In this document: piece by piece, positions 43,121 through 55,269 of the stretch
Numbering within the stretch: the first letter of the stretch is position 1
Layout: every line of letters starts with the position of its first letter
Assembly: GCA_037951105.1 (NCBI GenBank)
Contig: JBAMJV010008294.1
Span: 87,498 to 151,497 of the forward strand
DNA: 64,000 nt
DNA from: Echinarachnius parma
Lineage: Eukaryota; Echinodermata; Echinoidea; Clypeasteroida; Echinarachniidae
Direction: 5' to 3'
Notes under the pieces: generated by a model
The model's input: the letters and a program-made list of their open reading frames with translations, nothing else
Database searches by the model: none
What the model was told of the DNA's origin: nothing
Position numbers and translations under genes: made by a program

Positions 43121-45018
43121 GCTTTCTATAAACGACGTTTCCTTGTATGAAATGAAGTCCACTCTAATCGATACTCTTGAAACAATTTATGGTTACGAAA
43201 TAATGAGGATTTTATTTTGGGAGGGGAAACACTTGTTTGTGTTAGATTTGTATTGAATGCCATATTGAAAGTTGTGACACTAAAACGGGAAAGAAATGCG
43301 TACTGTACCGGCTGCAAATGTCAAAGTCAACACCGTGCGCCATTTTATTTCACCTTTTGCTGTATTTCCGTTTCGGGTGGGAGTACTTGTGTACACAAGC
43401 TTTACCTTAATGAGTGTCGTAGCGTGGTGTGATTGATTGGGCCGGGGGGGGGGGGGGGGGGGGGGGGGGTGGGGGGGGGGGGGTGGTACAACAAATAATT
43501 ATTTGGGGGCACACCCTTAGTATTCCTGATATGTGTATAACATTGTACCCGTTATGTTCGTCATTGTCCTGTCAAATTATTGGTGGTACAGTGCTACCCC
43601 TGTGCCCCCACCCTACCCCTCCGTTTCGCCACTGCCAGTGCACGGGCTGTGACACTCTCATGGACTTTGCCCTCTTGCCTCTTTTAGCAAAAATATGCCA
43701 TTGTTCAATATAAATTAGGAATGATTTGCTTAAAAATTACTCTTTTTTCTGACAGAAACCATTCAAAACATGTTCGTAAACAAAATAAATTAAGAGCTTA
43801 TTTCCAAAATCAAGCGTTTAAGTCAAAGTACGCAATCGAGTACAACATAATTATGGAACAATAAATTGTAACATTTATGTAGGGATGTGTACACAGTCCG
43901 ATAAATAAATGAGTTTCTCCAGAGATAACAAAGTTGATTTACCGCCTTTTGGAATCTAGCTCTTCATTATACACACTGTTTACCGAGAAGTCAGTTACTT
44001 GCTCCCTATCGCAATTTATTAAATGTTATTAAAGGGATCTAGTAACTTTGTTGACATGTGCAAAAAGTGATGAATGGTTGATGCAATGTATATTGTTGTT
44101 ATATCATATGTCCACAGGGTATTGTGTGAACATTTCAAGTCAAATGGACATTGCATGGCCAAGTAATGAGCGAAAATGCAAAGTGATATTCACTAACTCA
44201 CTGCACTCACTTTGTACACGGTTTCAAAACTCCACCTGAGTTTTTTTTTATATGAATACTTCGAACGTACATATCTTTGTAACGAAAGAGAAATTTGAAA
44301 AACCGAAACCGGTCCCATAATTGTATTGTTAATACGAATACAACAAGGTATGAGGGAACCGCTAGAATTACAATTTTATTTTGAGGATTTGGACAATGTT
44401 ACTAAGTCCCTTTAAGGTGAATATTGCAATGATATCATTCGGTTCATTGTGGCAGGGAGTGCATTCGAAATATAATGCATACATATGTATGTTGACAAGT
44501 ATGGGATGTTCATTATATTTCCCAACGAGGTGATTTCTATGGCAGAGGCTGATTTTAGACATTCCTATTAATCTAATCCTAGTGCATCATGCCAATCACA
44601 ATAGTCATAATAATGAGTGACTATTAAAGGTGATGAATTACGGAAGCAAACTGGGCTTACTTTGTATTTGAAGATTATGTATGCATTGTACGTTATATAA
44701 TTGTTTCTTGTTTGTATAAAGAATTATACACCTCTGCGTTTGCAACCGACTATGTCCTATATTTCAAAATCGATGAAATAAACGTAACTATTTCTTATTT
44801 TGGTATTTGTTTATCATAGTGTGGCACACAAAAGTGACTTCTGGGTGACGGAGCTTTTAAAAATTTTCACCGTGGATGCTGGTGCAAACACCGTTACAGT
44901 CACGTCGGGTTGATTGCTATAATGCACGGACTACCGACTGCCAGTGTGGTCACGAAAAAAGACCGGCCGCGGAATCAAACTGCGCAGTGCTATTTACGGG
45001 AGAGTGCTGCTAACATAA
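43121..45018. repeat. Module gamma, copy 1
   Basis: Nearly identical to 62249-64000 at a constant offset (19,100 bases between landmarks such as the MITE B copies). It contains an interrupted poly(G) tract at 43444-43483 and a MITE B copy. It ends with CACGTCGGGTTGATTGCTAT and GACCGGCCGCGGAATCAAAC, shared with 57052-57135. Confidence 0.87.
44033..44411 (+). mobile_element. MITE family B, copy 2 (379 bp)
   Basis: TTAA at 44029-44032 and 44412-44415. Ends AGGGATCTAGTAACTTTG and GTTACTAAGTCCCT. The paralogous empty site TATTATTAAGGTGAAGA is present in gamma copy 4 near 56569. Confidence 0.88.
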
Positions 45019-45962
45019 AGGGATACTTTGTTAACATGTGCAAAAAGTGATGAATGTTTGATTCCATACATATTGTTGTTATCTGATATGTCCACTGGGT
45101 ATTGAGTACAAATTACAAGTGAAAGGGATAGTTAAGTTTTGGTAGAGAGGGCGCTACAAAAAATAATTTGTTGTGAGCTAATGAAAAACTGAGTGTCAAA
45201 TTTGAAAGAGCATACAATTTTAATGGCAGAATAAACTTTATTTGATCAAAATCGGTTCAGAAACAGCTAAAATATCCATAAACATAACCATTTATAATAA
45301 ATGTGGGGCCCCACAAGTATTCGATAATTTTGAACCAGCTGTTAAAATTCGTTTTAAAATGCTTCCTCTTTTCAAAAAAATTCAAAAGAGGTTTTTAGAT
45401 AGTTGTTGATTATCCCTCTATCTAATCACTATTTCAACAAAACACCACATGCACAATATTTTATTTACAATGGTTTAAACAAATGCATTTCTTGAAAGCG
45501 CCCTCTTTAGTTTAAACAGCTCTTTTTGAATGATAACAGGCTTTTTACTTAGTCGTTTGTAATTTTTATATTCATTTTGAGCATGGTGGAGTTATATCTA
45601 TTAGTTTGTAATGAAATGGTGCAGGTTTTGGTTACTAAAATTCAGTTTGACTAAAACTGTACTCTCTCTACCAGAACTCAAATATCCCTTTAAATGGACG
45701 TTACATGGCCGAGTAACGAGCAAAAATGTAAAGTCATGTTCACTAACTCTTTGCACTGACTTTGTACACAGTTTCGACGATCCGTTGGAAAACTTGACAT
45801 CTTAACATTTCAATCATAAATATCTTTTTGACGAAAGGAAAATTTGAAAAAAATGAAACCCGTCCCATTCTTTTTTTTGTTAATACCAGCACAACAAGGT
45901 ATGAGAGAACCGCTAGAATTCCAATCAGATTTTGAGGATTTGGACAATGTTACTAAGTCCCT
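45019..45962 (+). mobile_element. MITE family B, copy 3, split by a family A MITE
   Basis: The left part is 45019-45123 (AGGGATACTTTGTTAACATG) and the right part is 45690-45962 (ending GTTACTAAGTCCCT). Without the insert it is about 378 bp, the family length. Confidence 0.82.
45124..45689 (+). mobile_element. MITE family A inside MITE B (566 bp)
   Basis: Starts AGGGATAGTTAAGTTTTGG, ends CTCAAATATCCCT. TGAA precedes and TTAA follows it. The empty site TCAAGTCAAATGGACATTG is intact in MITE B copies at 44135, 59025 and 63235. Confidence 0.83.
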
Positions 45963-45964
45963 TA

Positions 45965-46400
45965 AAAGGCCAATCCAATGCTTAAATTGCCAAGTCATGT
46001 ATCAAATTAAATGTCTGTTCCCCCTTTAAATGATAATAGTAGCCGAAAGCCATAGTTTCATTGTCCTTTAATTTTTCTTAGTTTTAGCCACTAAATTTAA
46101 TCAAAGCCCCTTAATCTAGTCAAAGCCCCGAAATGCATCCATTATAGCCTCAACAATAAGGGTTAGGGTTAGGGTTAGTCTTGTTCGCAAGCATTTTTTT
46201 TTAAATTTAAGTAACCAACCAAAAATAATATTGTGGCAAACCGGATACAATGCGTGCTCGGATCTTATCCGGGGTTATCCACTGCCTACACTAAACAATA
46301 CAGAATGGAATAAAATTCAAGGTTATGTTTGTGATTTAAGACCAACTTATACGTTACTGCTTTTGTTCGATTGGTCCTATTTATGATTACATTTTTTCAC
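45965..46400. repeat. Module epsilon, copy 1, with (TTAGGG)3
   Basis: Shared with 57625-58012 (GCCAAGTCATGTATCAAATT, TAGCCGAAAGCCATAGTTTC, TCCGGGGTTATCCACT). It contains GGGTTAGGGTTAGGGTTAG near 46159-46177. No gene is recognised. Confidence 0.8.
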
Positions 46401-46799
46401 ACTAAAACAAATAAGTAAAACAACATTATTTGTTCAAGTTTTTATTTTGTTACTATATTTTACGATCATATGACAGAACAGTTATTTATTTGGAAATGTA
46501 AGGAAACGTGAAGGAAATACGACAATTTCATTGGCGTACAAAACATTTCTTTACTAAAAGTGTCACGCATCGCGAAGTGGGCTGAGCAAATTCCTTTTAA
46601 GTTCATACAAAATAAAAAGCTTTGATATAAGAAATTCTCCTATAACAAGGTAATTTTGCTGGTCAAGGCTCTTATGGTTCGCATTTAATGCCCCATATTG
46701 TAACACGATATTATATATTTCCTTCTTAACTGCTGGAGATAATTTTGTTTAAGCATTTCTAAATGTTTCTCTTGGTTCTTCCTTGGATCCATTTCTTGT

Positions 46800-47143
46800 C
46801 AATGAAGAATGCTGTCAGCTTCCGCCAGTGAAAAAAAGGCTAAACGCCTTGCCTTTCGTGCCTCGAGCAACAACGACAGTTGAGCCTGTCGATCTTGTCT
46901 TACCCACCATGGCAGATCATCGGTTATTACCATATTGCATTCTCTCAGGTGATGAGCCTGCTTCATGTATTCATGTTGTCGACACATCTCAGCACCCGGG
47001 CTTTAATAGGACCTGGCCTTGGTTTTGAAGCATCCGGAACACGACGGACCCCCTGGAACTCTATATTCCTCACTTCTGCTGGAACTATATTTCGCCTGTC
47101 TTGTAGGAATTTCGTTACCACTTGCTCAGTTCTCTGATTCTCC
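46800..47143 (-). pseudogene. Decayed LINE ORF1 fragment
   Basis: On the minus strand one frame reads T-E-Q-V-V-T-K-F-L, then RNIEFQGVRRVPDASKPRPG and IKARVLR. After a frameshift and TGA near 46990 another frame reads MVITDDLPWWVRQDRQAQLS followed by LLLEARKARR. The order R-N-I-E-F-x-x-V-x-R-V ... K-P-R-P-x-x-x-x-A-R ... D-D-L-P ... R-x-x-L matches the core and C-terminal region of L1-type ORF1 RNA-binding proteins. It is a truncated relic with no endonuclease or RT nearby. It lies between the first and second module sets. Confidence 0.7.
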
Positions 47144-47440
47144 GTCCTCTTCTAGTATTCCAAAGTAAGAATAATTACTGTTCTCTCTCACCACGTAGAG
47201 CTGACATTTTTTGTTTGAACCTCTTTGCACACTTATTTATGATTATTTTGTATTTCATCTTGTATTTTAGGAATAGTTTAAGTTTTTAACTCGTCAACGT
47301 CGTCTCCTTATGCAATATCTCACTGCTTTAATAAATTCCGATATTTTAGATTTTTCACACTGTGAAAATGCTCGAATTAAACATTATGGTTCACACTATA
47401 AAACACAGTATGGTCACAGTGTGTTCACACTGTATATATG
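47144..47440. other. Short unassigned stretch
   Basis: AT-rich with several short inverted pieces of TTCACACTGTGAA / GTTCACACT (47346-47430). No gene is recognised. Confidence 0.4.
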
Positions 47441-49700
47441 GGTTTGTATATATATCAACATTGTATGTATTATAAGTAAATATGGACACAAACTTATATA
47501 GTTAACATATTTTATTGAAAACTTACTCTCTAATCATAGTTGGTGGGATTTGCAAATAAGAAATATGCGTCATTATATAAAATACGTATTATTTTAATTC
47601 AATATTACTGGCATTAAAACCAAATATATTACGAAAATGTTCAATAAGTGATAACATTTCAAAGCACTTTTTTCAAACTAGGTTTCGTTACTTAAAATGA
47701 AGTCCACTTTAATCGAAACTGCAACATACTTGTCCTATTGTGATAAATCACATTCAAACATTAAAGACAGAGTGTACGTAGAAGTATTTATATGAAGGAT
47801 AATGGTAAGACATTGCAGATTGCGTATAATACTAACAACAAGAAGAGATTTTGATATCGATGATATTAGATTATGCTTATGTTCTAGTTGATGCATACGC
47901 ATAAACTCTTAAACCATGTATTTAAATATTATTTAAAAACGGCTTAGAACGAATCTGTAAAAACATACAACGAATAATTAAGTATAATTTCGAAAATTAT
48001 TCAGGGTTAATTTTGATGTTGTGTTTGTTAAAAATAATGTTGACACAATTCTTTTTCAGAAGGCAATTTATAATGCTAACTGGATTAATGAAACTAAATG
48101 TGAGTATAATATATGATTTAATGAATCATTAAAATGCGTATATTTTGAGGCTTTTGCGAATAGTCCTAAACGGATAGGATATCAGGCCTGGGGCTTCTTG
48201 TCTTTGTTTCAGGGAAGGAGCCGCCGAAATTGTGTGTACTTAAGACATGTAGCCTCTCAGGACTGCTTTCAAAGGGGTAACTAATGCATAGTTTTATTCA
48301 TAGATGTATCTTATCGCACACGTTATGGCGACGACTTGCACCGGCTTTTACCTCCTAAATGTTTACCTCTGACAGTATTGCCTTTGGCATTTGGCAAAGC
48401 CATTACTGTCATTTTGCTGTATATTTGCGATGCATTTTTTCCATTTTTTGCAATATTTCTAACATAGGAAGAGGTGTGGGCAGACTGGGAGTACACCAAT
48501 GGCGTATAGTCGTGTAATCGACACACATGACAAACGGGATACGTATACATTTGGTAAAGTATGAATGTAAAACAGGGAAGGCAAAAGTTTCCCGTAGACA
48601 GTTACTCATAATATATTAACCAAGAATTTTTTTTTAATTCTGCCCTAAAATTAATATTTCTAGTTATTTTGCCCCTTAGTGTGTAAATCAGAAAAATCAC
48701 TACATGGCTGACTGAGATTAGATTAATGACAACATTACCCAATTTGAAAAGTCACACTAACTTGCGCATGCCTGTATATTGTTGTAAAATAGCACATGCT
48801 TTGATTGTGGTTTGGAAGCCGTTTGATAATCCATAATACAGTTCACTTTGACATTTCTGATTTCTTAATTGACTATAGTAAAAATATTACTATTGCGAAT
48901 TTAGGAATATGGTTAATTTACAATTTATGCTCAGTCAACCATAAAGCAATTGTTGCCTTTTATTTGTACACATAGATTCCCTAACTACCATTTTAAAACA
49001 ATTTTTAGTCATGAAATAAAGAGGATTTGTTTAAGATGGGAATCTCTATTGTGTAATGTTAATATGGGATATCATACAAAGCAAGGTAGCACGCTTTTAT
49101 TTCACATTACGGAGGCATTCCGTGGCACATCCATCACTCAACAAAATGTGGGAAATTGTGCAATTGTGAAAGAAGAAGTGTAATGTACACAGGACGCCAA
49201 TTATGCCAAAGGCTGCATTGTGCGCCAAAATAGGTATGCGCTATTACATGCATCGTGTAGTTTGACTGGGAATAGTGTTTTTCGTCTCCAACTGGGTGGG
49301 AGTGCAGCCCTACCGTACATGGAAGTGGCGTAGCATGGTCGGATTGATGGAGGAGAGGGATGGGGCACGAACAGTGATTGGGGGCGCACCTTTAAAATGT
49401 TCTTTTACATGATTTTACCCATATATTGCTAAATCTGTTGTCACTCTAGTGCCCTCCCCCTTTCCTGGCGCTGCGCCACTGCTACACGGAATATGGCTCT
49501 GGACTTTGCCCCAATTGCCTCGACTAGCTAACATGCGCCATTGTTCATTCCAAATGCAAAATATGTACTATACAATGATATTTTTGTACAAAAACATTCA
49601 CAAAAGGTTGGTTTGTGAACAAATATGAAGAGCTTAATTCTAAAAGGCGCTAAATCCTCTTTCTAGCAAAATTAAGCTAACAATTAAGTTAAATTACACT
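47440..49700. repeat. Module alpha, copy 2
   Basis: Paralogous to 40330-41740 and 58025-59925. It carries the empty site TAATGTTAATATGGGATATC (49055-49074) where MITE B is inserted in copy 3. No gene is recognised. Confidence 0.8.
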
Positions 49701-49704
49701 AACC

Positions 49705-50006
49705 CTAACATTGTCCAAATCCACAACACTTACTCAGAACACTGTTCGTTTCCTCATACATTGCTGTATTCTTATTAGCAATACAATAATGGAGCAGGTT
49801 TTGGTTCTTCAAGTTTCCCTTTCTCTAAAAAGATATATTCGACTGAAGTGTTAGGATTGTTATTAATCCACCGACATTTAAAAATGTACTCAAAGTCAGT
49901 AATATGTATACATATTACATAGTGGACATAGTGGACATCAGATCACACAAAATAATGCACATTGTATCAACCTTCCATCACTTTGTGTCCACATGTCAAC
50001 AAAGTG
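49705..50006 (-). mobile_element. Degenerate MITE B, reverse orientation
   Basis: ACATTGTCCAAATCC at the left and ACATGTCAACAAAGT at the right match the reverse complement of family B ends. The interior has diverged and contains ACATAGTGGACATAGTGGAC. Confidence 0.55.
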
Positions 50007-50009
50007 GCT

Positions 50010-53000
50010 AGCTATTAAAGAAACGTCTTAGACATGATACGCAATCCAGAACGATATATGGAATAATCAAGTGTCATATTTCCATAGGAATATGTTCTGA
50101 GTCGGGGAAGTAAATGCTGTTTTCTCGAAGGTTGACAAAGTGGATTTAGTGCCGATTGGAATTAAGCTCTAGTACTGAGTAGTCTGTTTATTTGCTAACA
50201 ATTTTAATATATCAATAATACATTTTCTTAAGTTCTTAGTTCCATGGTGGCTGGAATGAAATCAAACATAATTTCACAGAGGTATGTTGGAAAGAATGGG
50301 ATTTTCGAGTTATTTTTTATCAAAAGGCCATTACTCTGACAGAGGCTGCTTTTAGTAAATTCCTTTAATTCCATTCCCGATGCGTCATGTCAATTATACG
50401 TCAGCATTTCTAGTAATCTAATTGTATTTGTTAGAGTTTATTTAGACAGGTTGGTATAATGCTTACTTTTAATCTAAAGAGTTTGCATACCTCGCATTTT
50501 ATGTATTATTGTTTGTTGTATGTATGAAGATTTACTATTTGTAAACAATCTTACAAATAAAGATAATCCTTGTCTCATATGAGTCACATTTTCGTTAAGA
50601 TAACGCACATAAGTCAATTACAGGGTGACTGAGCTTTTCAACATCTTAGATGGCAGCAAGCATCGTTCCAGTCAACGTCGGGTGGATTGCGGGCTATGGG
50701 CAGCGACAGCTGATCATATAAATCATGTCCACGATGCTTATTACCCACGCCGATGAAATCGGCAGGGGGTTATGTAAAGGGTTCCGTATGTTTGTTTGTT
50801 TGTCTGTTTTTTTTACCCACGCCGATGAAATCGGCAGGGGGTTATGTAAAGGGTTCCGTATGTTTGTTTGTTTGTTTGTTTTTTTTTTTGTTTGTTTGTT
50901 TGTGTACAAGATAACTAGAGAACGGGTGAACGGATTTGCACCAAATTTTCAGGGAATGTTTGGATAGTGACATGGAAGAATCGATTAGATTTTGGTGATG
51001 ATTGGTTGACCCCTGCAAATTCTGTGGAACCTTGAAGTTTGAGTATGTATTTAATTAGGCATCGTCATTCGGCGTTACATGGCGTGCGCGCATGGGCCAT
51101 ATTTTTGTACACGTAGTTTGCGCGATGTTTGGCTGTGGGCAATGCAACTTCGCTATTGCAAGGGTGGAGGGATATACTATTTTTCCAAATGTAATGTGGT
51201 CAAACAGCTGATTGAACCACGTAATATAATATGCATGTGAAGTATACACAAGAGATGCTTGCGATGATTATAGATCCGGTTCGTGTTTTGAATCGAGAAA
51301 CTCGACCAATTTCAACCTCCGTAAGTCATTTTTTGCCGCATTTTCGCAGTGAACTTTGTTGAAATCTCAAATTTTCGAGCAATCGGAAGTAGGGTGCACT
51401 TTGGAAACTTACATTTTTGGATGATTCAGGTGTTTTTACGATATATTCTCGGAAGATTTGTCTGCCTCAAGCAGTCTCACATAATCATTTTTGTCAATAA
51501 TTTTGTACACTGCCTCGCCATGGGGCTGCCGCGCCGCAAGCAAGCGGCCTACACCCTGGCCTAGGCATTTTCACTGCAGTTCGCCAGTTGCAGTCGCAAA
51601 ATAATAATTAATGGCATTAATGCACACATCCTGGCCCAATGACCAGAACAATGGTGATGATCCTCTCAAGTGGACAATTTACATGCAATTTAAACTTATA
51701 CGCTTAAGATAAACATACAGTTCATACACTCGTTCTGTTCAACGGTTGATCACTATGTTTTAGGATGCATCGGTAAGCAAAACAGGGTTGAGGCCGACGA
51801 AGGGGTAGAACAGGGCTAATGGGAGGCGTGGGTATGCTGACTTTGTCGGCCTTCTAGTTTTTTTTTGTTTTTTTTTTTGTTTGTTTGTTTGTGTACAAGA
51901 TAACTAGAGAACGGGTGAACGGATTTGCACCAAATTTTCAGGGAATGTTTGGATAGTGACATGGAAGAATCGATTAGATTTTGGTGATGATTGGTTGACC
52001 CCTGCAAATTCTGTGGAACCTTGAAGTTTGAGTATGTATTTATTGGTACGGAAATTGACAACAATTACGGGAGTACGGAATGGCGCTGAAATGTTACGGA
52101 TTTTGGGAAATCCGATAATGCACTACCGTCTATGCATTTCTATTTGTGCTCCGTGCGATCGCGATGGCACACACGCACTAATGTACTTATCACACACACA
52201 CAGTCTCTCTTCTCCTCTCCCTTCTCACACTAGTCTCTCCTCGTCTCTCCCGTCTCAAATCATTTCAAGAAAACAACGTGGCGCACACGCCATGCCAATA
52301 GATGTACTTACACATAGTACACACCCGCATGTAATGTGTTGTGCATATTGCAATGCATAAATATTAGGCATATCTATACTACACAGGCAGCTAGTAAAAA
52401 CACGTGCGAATCGGCAGATAGCTGTCATGAAAAGATCTAAAATCATATTTATGCAAGAGAAATGGACATAAAAGTTTGCAGAATCAGGAAGATAAGGTAT
52501 CTGTTATTGTTTGTAATAGTTTATTTTGTTTGAATTCATGATTTATGTTACATTTATCGCCAATAAATTGGACAGATGTCGGCATTTTCAAGCCCTCCCT
52601 GCAGGCATACCCAGTCAGCATAGTTTACTATGCCTGGAGTTGTGGGGGATTCTGTTCAACGGTTGATCACTATGTTTTTAGGATGCATCGGTAAGCAAAA
52701 CAGGGTTGAGGCCGACGAAGGGGTAGAACAGGGCTAATGGGAGGCGTGGGTATGCTGACTTTGTCGGCCTTCTAGTTCATCATGTGACAAAAAGCAGGAA
52801 AATTCAATTAGTAACAAAGTGGCAGAAGAAAATGGGGAACAATAACATTTATTGATATGTTTTTAATTTTTTATAATTGATCTCGAGTTATTGATCTAAA
52901 CAATTGTATACTGATGATTACACGGAATACATTGTAATGTTAAACTGAATCAGCTCAGAAAATGTGTTGTTTACACATTTGTTATTGTACTAATTTCACA

Positions 53001-53330
53001 AAGTATCACAATACATAATAAACAACGTAAATACAAGGTCGTGAAGTAATGCATACAAGTTTCTTTGCCGTGAGTGAATTGAGAATTGGATTGATTAAGA
53101 GGCAAACAAATTACTGTGGCACACCTTCATGTATTTTGTTTTTGTTTAAAAGATGTTATTTTTTATAATTGCCATAGTTAAGTTTGTTTTGTATCAATGG
53201 TTCTTGATTTAGTTCTTGGTTTATTTCCCTCCCAAACTTTTCAGGCCGAATTTAGGAACCGGGAGGTTATTAAATTAATACATTAATTGAAACCATTCTG
53301 TATTTTAAATTTGCGATAAATAACCTGTTT
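50010..53330. repeat. Module beta, copy 2, with a 2-kb insertion
   Basis: Matches beta copy 1 up to GATGCTTA at 50740 and again from TTCATCATGTGAC at 52776. The intervening 50741-52775 is foreign. Confidence 0.83.
50741..52775 (+). mobile_element. Helentron-like element, two 3' ends in tandem
   Basis: Begins TTACCCACGCCGATG and ends with GGCGTGGGTA (complement of TACCCACGCC), a GCTGAC-TTT-GTCGGC hairpin and CTTCTAG. It is inserted in ATGCTTATTCATC, which is intact at 42557 and 61144. Its first 75 bases are repeated (50741-50889), and a complete second 3' end identical to the last 65 bases lies at 51791-51857. T/G-rich (TTTG)n follows each start. No Rep/helicase ORF, so non-autonomous. Confidence 0.75.
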
Positions 53331-54540
53331 AAAGTACGCTTTCTATAAACGACGTCTCCTCGTATCAAATTAAGTCCACTCTAATCGACACTCTTCAAAC
53401 AATTTATGGTTACGAAATAAAGGGGATTTTATTACAGGAGGGGATTCACTTGTTTGTGTTAGATTTTTATTGAATGCCATATTGAAAGTTGTGACACAAA
53501 AACGGGAAAGGAAATGCGTAATGTACCGGGCTGCCAATGTCAAAGTCAACAGCGTGCGCCATTTTATTTCACCTTTTGATGTATTTCCGTCTCGGCTGGG
53601 AGTGCTAGTGTACACAAGCTCTACCTTACATGGCAGTGCCGTAGCGTGGTCTGACTGATTGGGGGAGGGAAGGGGGGGGGGGGGGGGTACAACAAATATT
53701 TATTTGGGGGCGCACCCCTATTATTTCTGTAATTTGTGTAACATTATCCGTTATGTTCGTCATTGTTTTGTCAAATTATTGGTGGCATAGTGCCACCCCC
53801 GTGCCCCCATCCTATCCTGGCGCTTCGCAACTGCTACACGGGCTGTGACACTGGACTTTGCCCTCTTGCCTCGTTTAGCAAAAAATCGCCATTGTTCAAT
53901 CAACATGCAGAATGATTTGCTTTTTTTTAATTTTTTTAAAGAAACCATTCACAACAGGTGAATTTGCGAACAAAATATGAACAGTTTATCTCTCAAACGC
54001 GCTAAATCCACTTCTATCGAAATGTAGTTAATAACATAAAGCAATGATATGTTACGTAGCTAGCTATAAATCAAACGATTAATTACAAATACGCAATCGA
54101 GAATGAGATATGGAACAATTAATTGTCAAAGGAATGTGTGCAAAGGCCGGGTAAAAAATGCGATTTTCTTCAAAGATAAGAAAGTGGATTTAGCGCCTAT
54201 TGTAATTAAGCTCTTTATTCAAATAAGTAGTCAGTTTATTTGATAACCAGTGTAATTCATCACATCAATACATTTAGTAAGATTAATTTTGTAATAATAT
54301 AATAGTCGGTTCTAGGTGGCAGGGATATCATTTAAAATATCATGCACAAATATGTCTGATTTAAACGCACAAAAAGTCAACTATAGCCCAGGGTGACCGA
54401 GCAGCTTTACAGCATTTCCATCGTAGATGGCAGCAAACATCGTTCCAGTCACGTCTGGTTAATTGCTATAAGGCAGCAACTGTCGCGGGAATCCAAGATG
54501 ACAACCCATCATGTGACTAAAGTAGGAACATATCGACAAT
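53331..54540. repeat. Module gamma, copy 2
   Basis: Paralogous to 43121 onward (ACTCTAATCGACACTCTTCAA, poly(G) at 53669-53686, CGGGCTGTGACACT) and diverged from copies 1 and 3. It ends near CATCATGTGACTAAAGTAGG. Confidence 0.78.
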
Positions 54541-54576
54541 AACCTACCAGCTCCCCAAAACAGAACAAAGGAGAAA

Positions 54577-54690
54577 ATGGCGTCCAACGAGATACTAAGC
54601 ATTCCAAGGGGCCCCAATGTAGCATACATACCAAGTTTGTTGCTTGTTTCAAACTTCGAACGTTTATTACACTTACCTGCTCTACTATAA
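54577..54690 (+). CDS. Possible small ORF or first exon, 37 codons
   Basis: ATG in a strong context (GAGAAAATGGCG) opens MASNEILSIPRGPNVAYIPS and onward to TAA at 54688. No homology is recognised. Internal GT dinucleotides (for example at AAT/GTAGCA) could be donors. The same position in sister modules reads AAAATGGCAGAAG and stops at once. It may be chance. Confidence 0.2.
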   Translation: MASNEILSIPRGPNVAYIPSLLLVSNFERLLHLPALL

Positions 54691-55269
54691 ATCACATGTC
54701 GGCAATAAAAAAAACATAAAGTCTTCTCTAAAAGTACATATTTATTAAGTCCAACGTGAATCATCTTCAGCTGGTGAGATATGTTATGTTTGTAGCCAAT
54801 GGATAGAAACGAATTCTCAAACAATGATATCTCATCATAAATTAGATTTTCAATGGTGCTTAAGGGAAAATGTTGCGTATATATGCTAATGTTAAACAAT
54901 ATTTTGAAGATTGCAACACATAGTGTTAACTCTGTTGGTCACATTTACCTGGCCTGCTGTGTTTTGAAGCATATTCTAACGAAAAGTGAATCCAAAGTTG
55001 TGAGTTTATGGGTGATAAATTATCGAATCTGAACTTTTGCATTTGCAAAAAGTCTTAAATGGGTGTGATACAATACCTCCTTGTAGTGAGTTTGTCAAAG
55101 ATTCAAGAGGCGGAACACTAGTGCCCCGTTGCAGAAAGAGATACAGTCGAGTGTAAATTACACTTAATTGTAACTCAGATCATGAGTTCTAAATGCGCAA
55201 TCTGATTGGTTGAAGCGCGCATATTTTATAATAAATTTAAACTTACAATCGATTGTATCTCTTTCTGAA

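Noticed and set aside
47320-47435. A structured RNA from TTCACACTGTG repeats
   Set aside because: The inverted pieces are short and scattered and do not make one stable fold.
54459-54899. 146-codon minus-strand open frame
   Set aside because: No recognisable domain, no conserved counterpart in sister modules, and AT-rich composition like the surrounding non-coding DNA.
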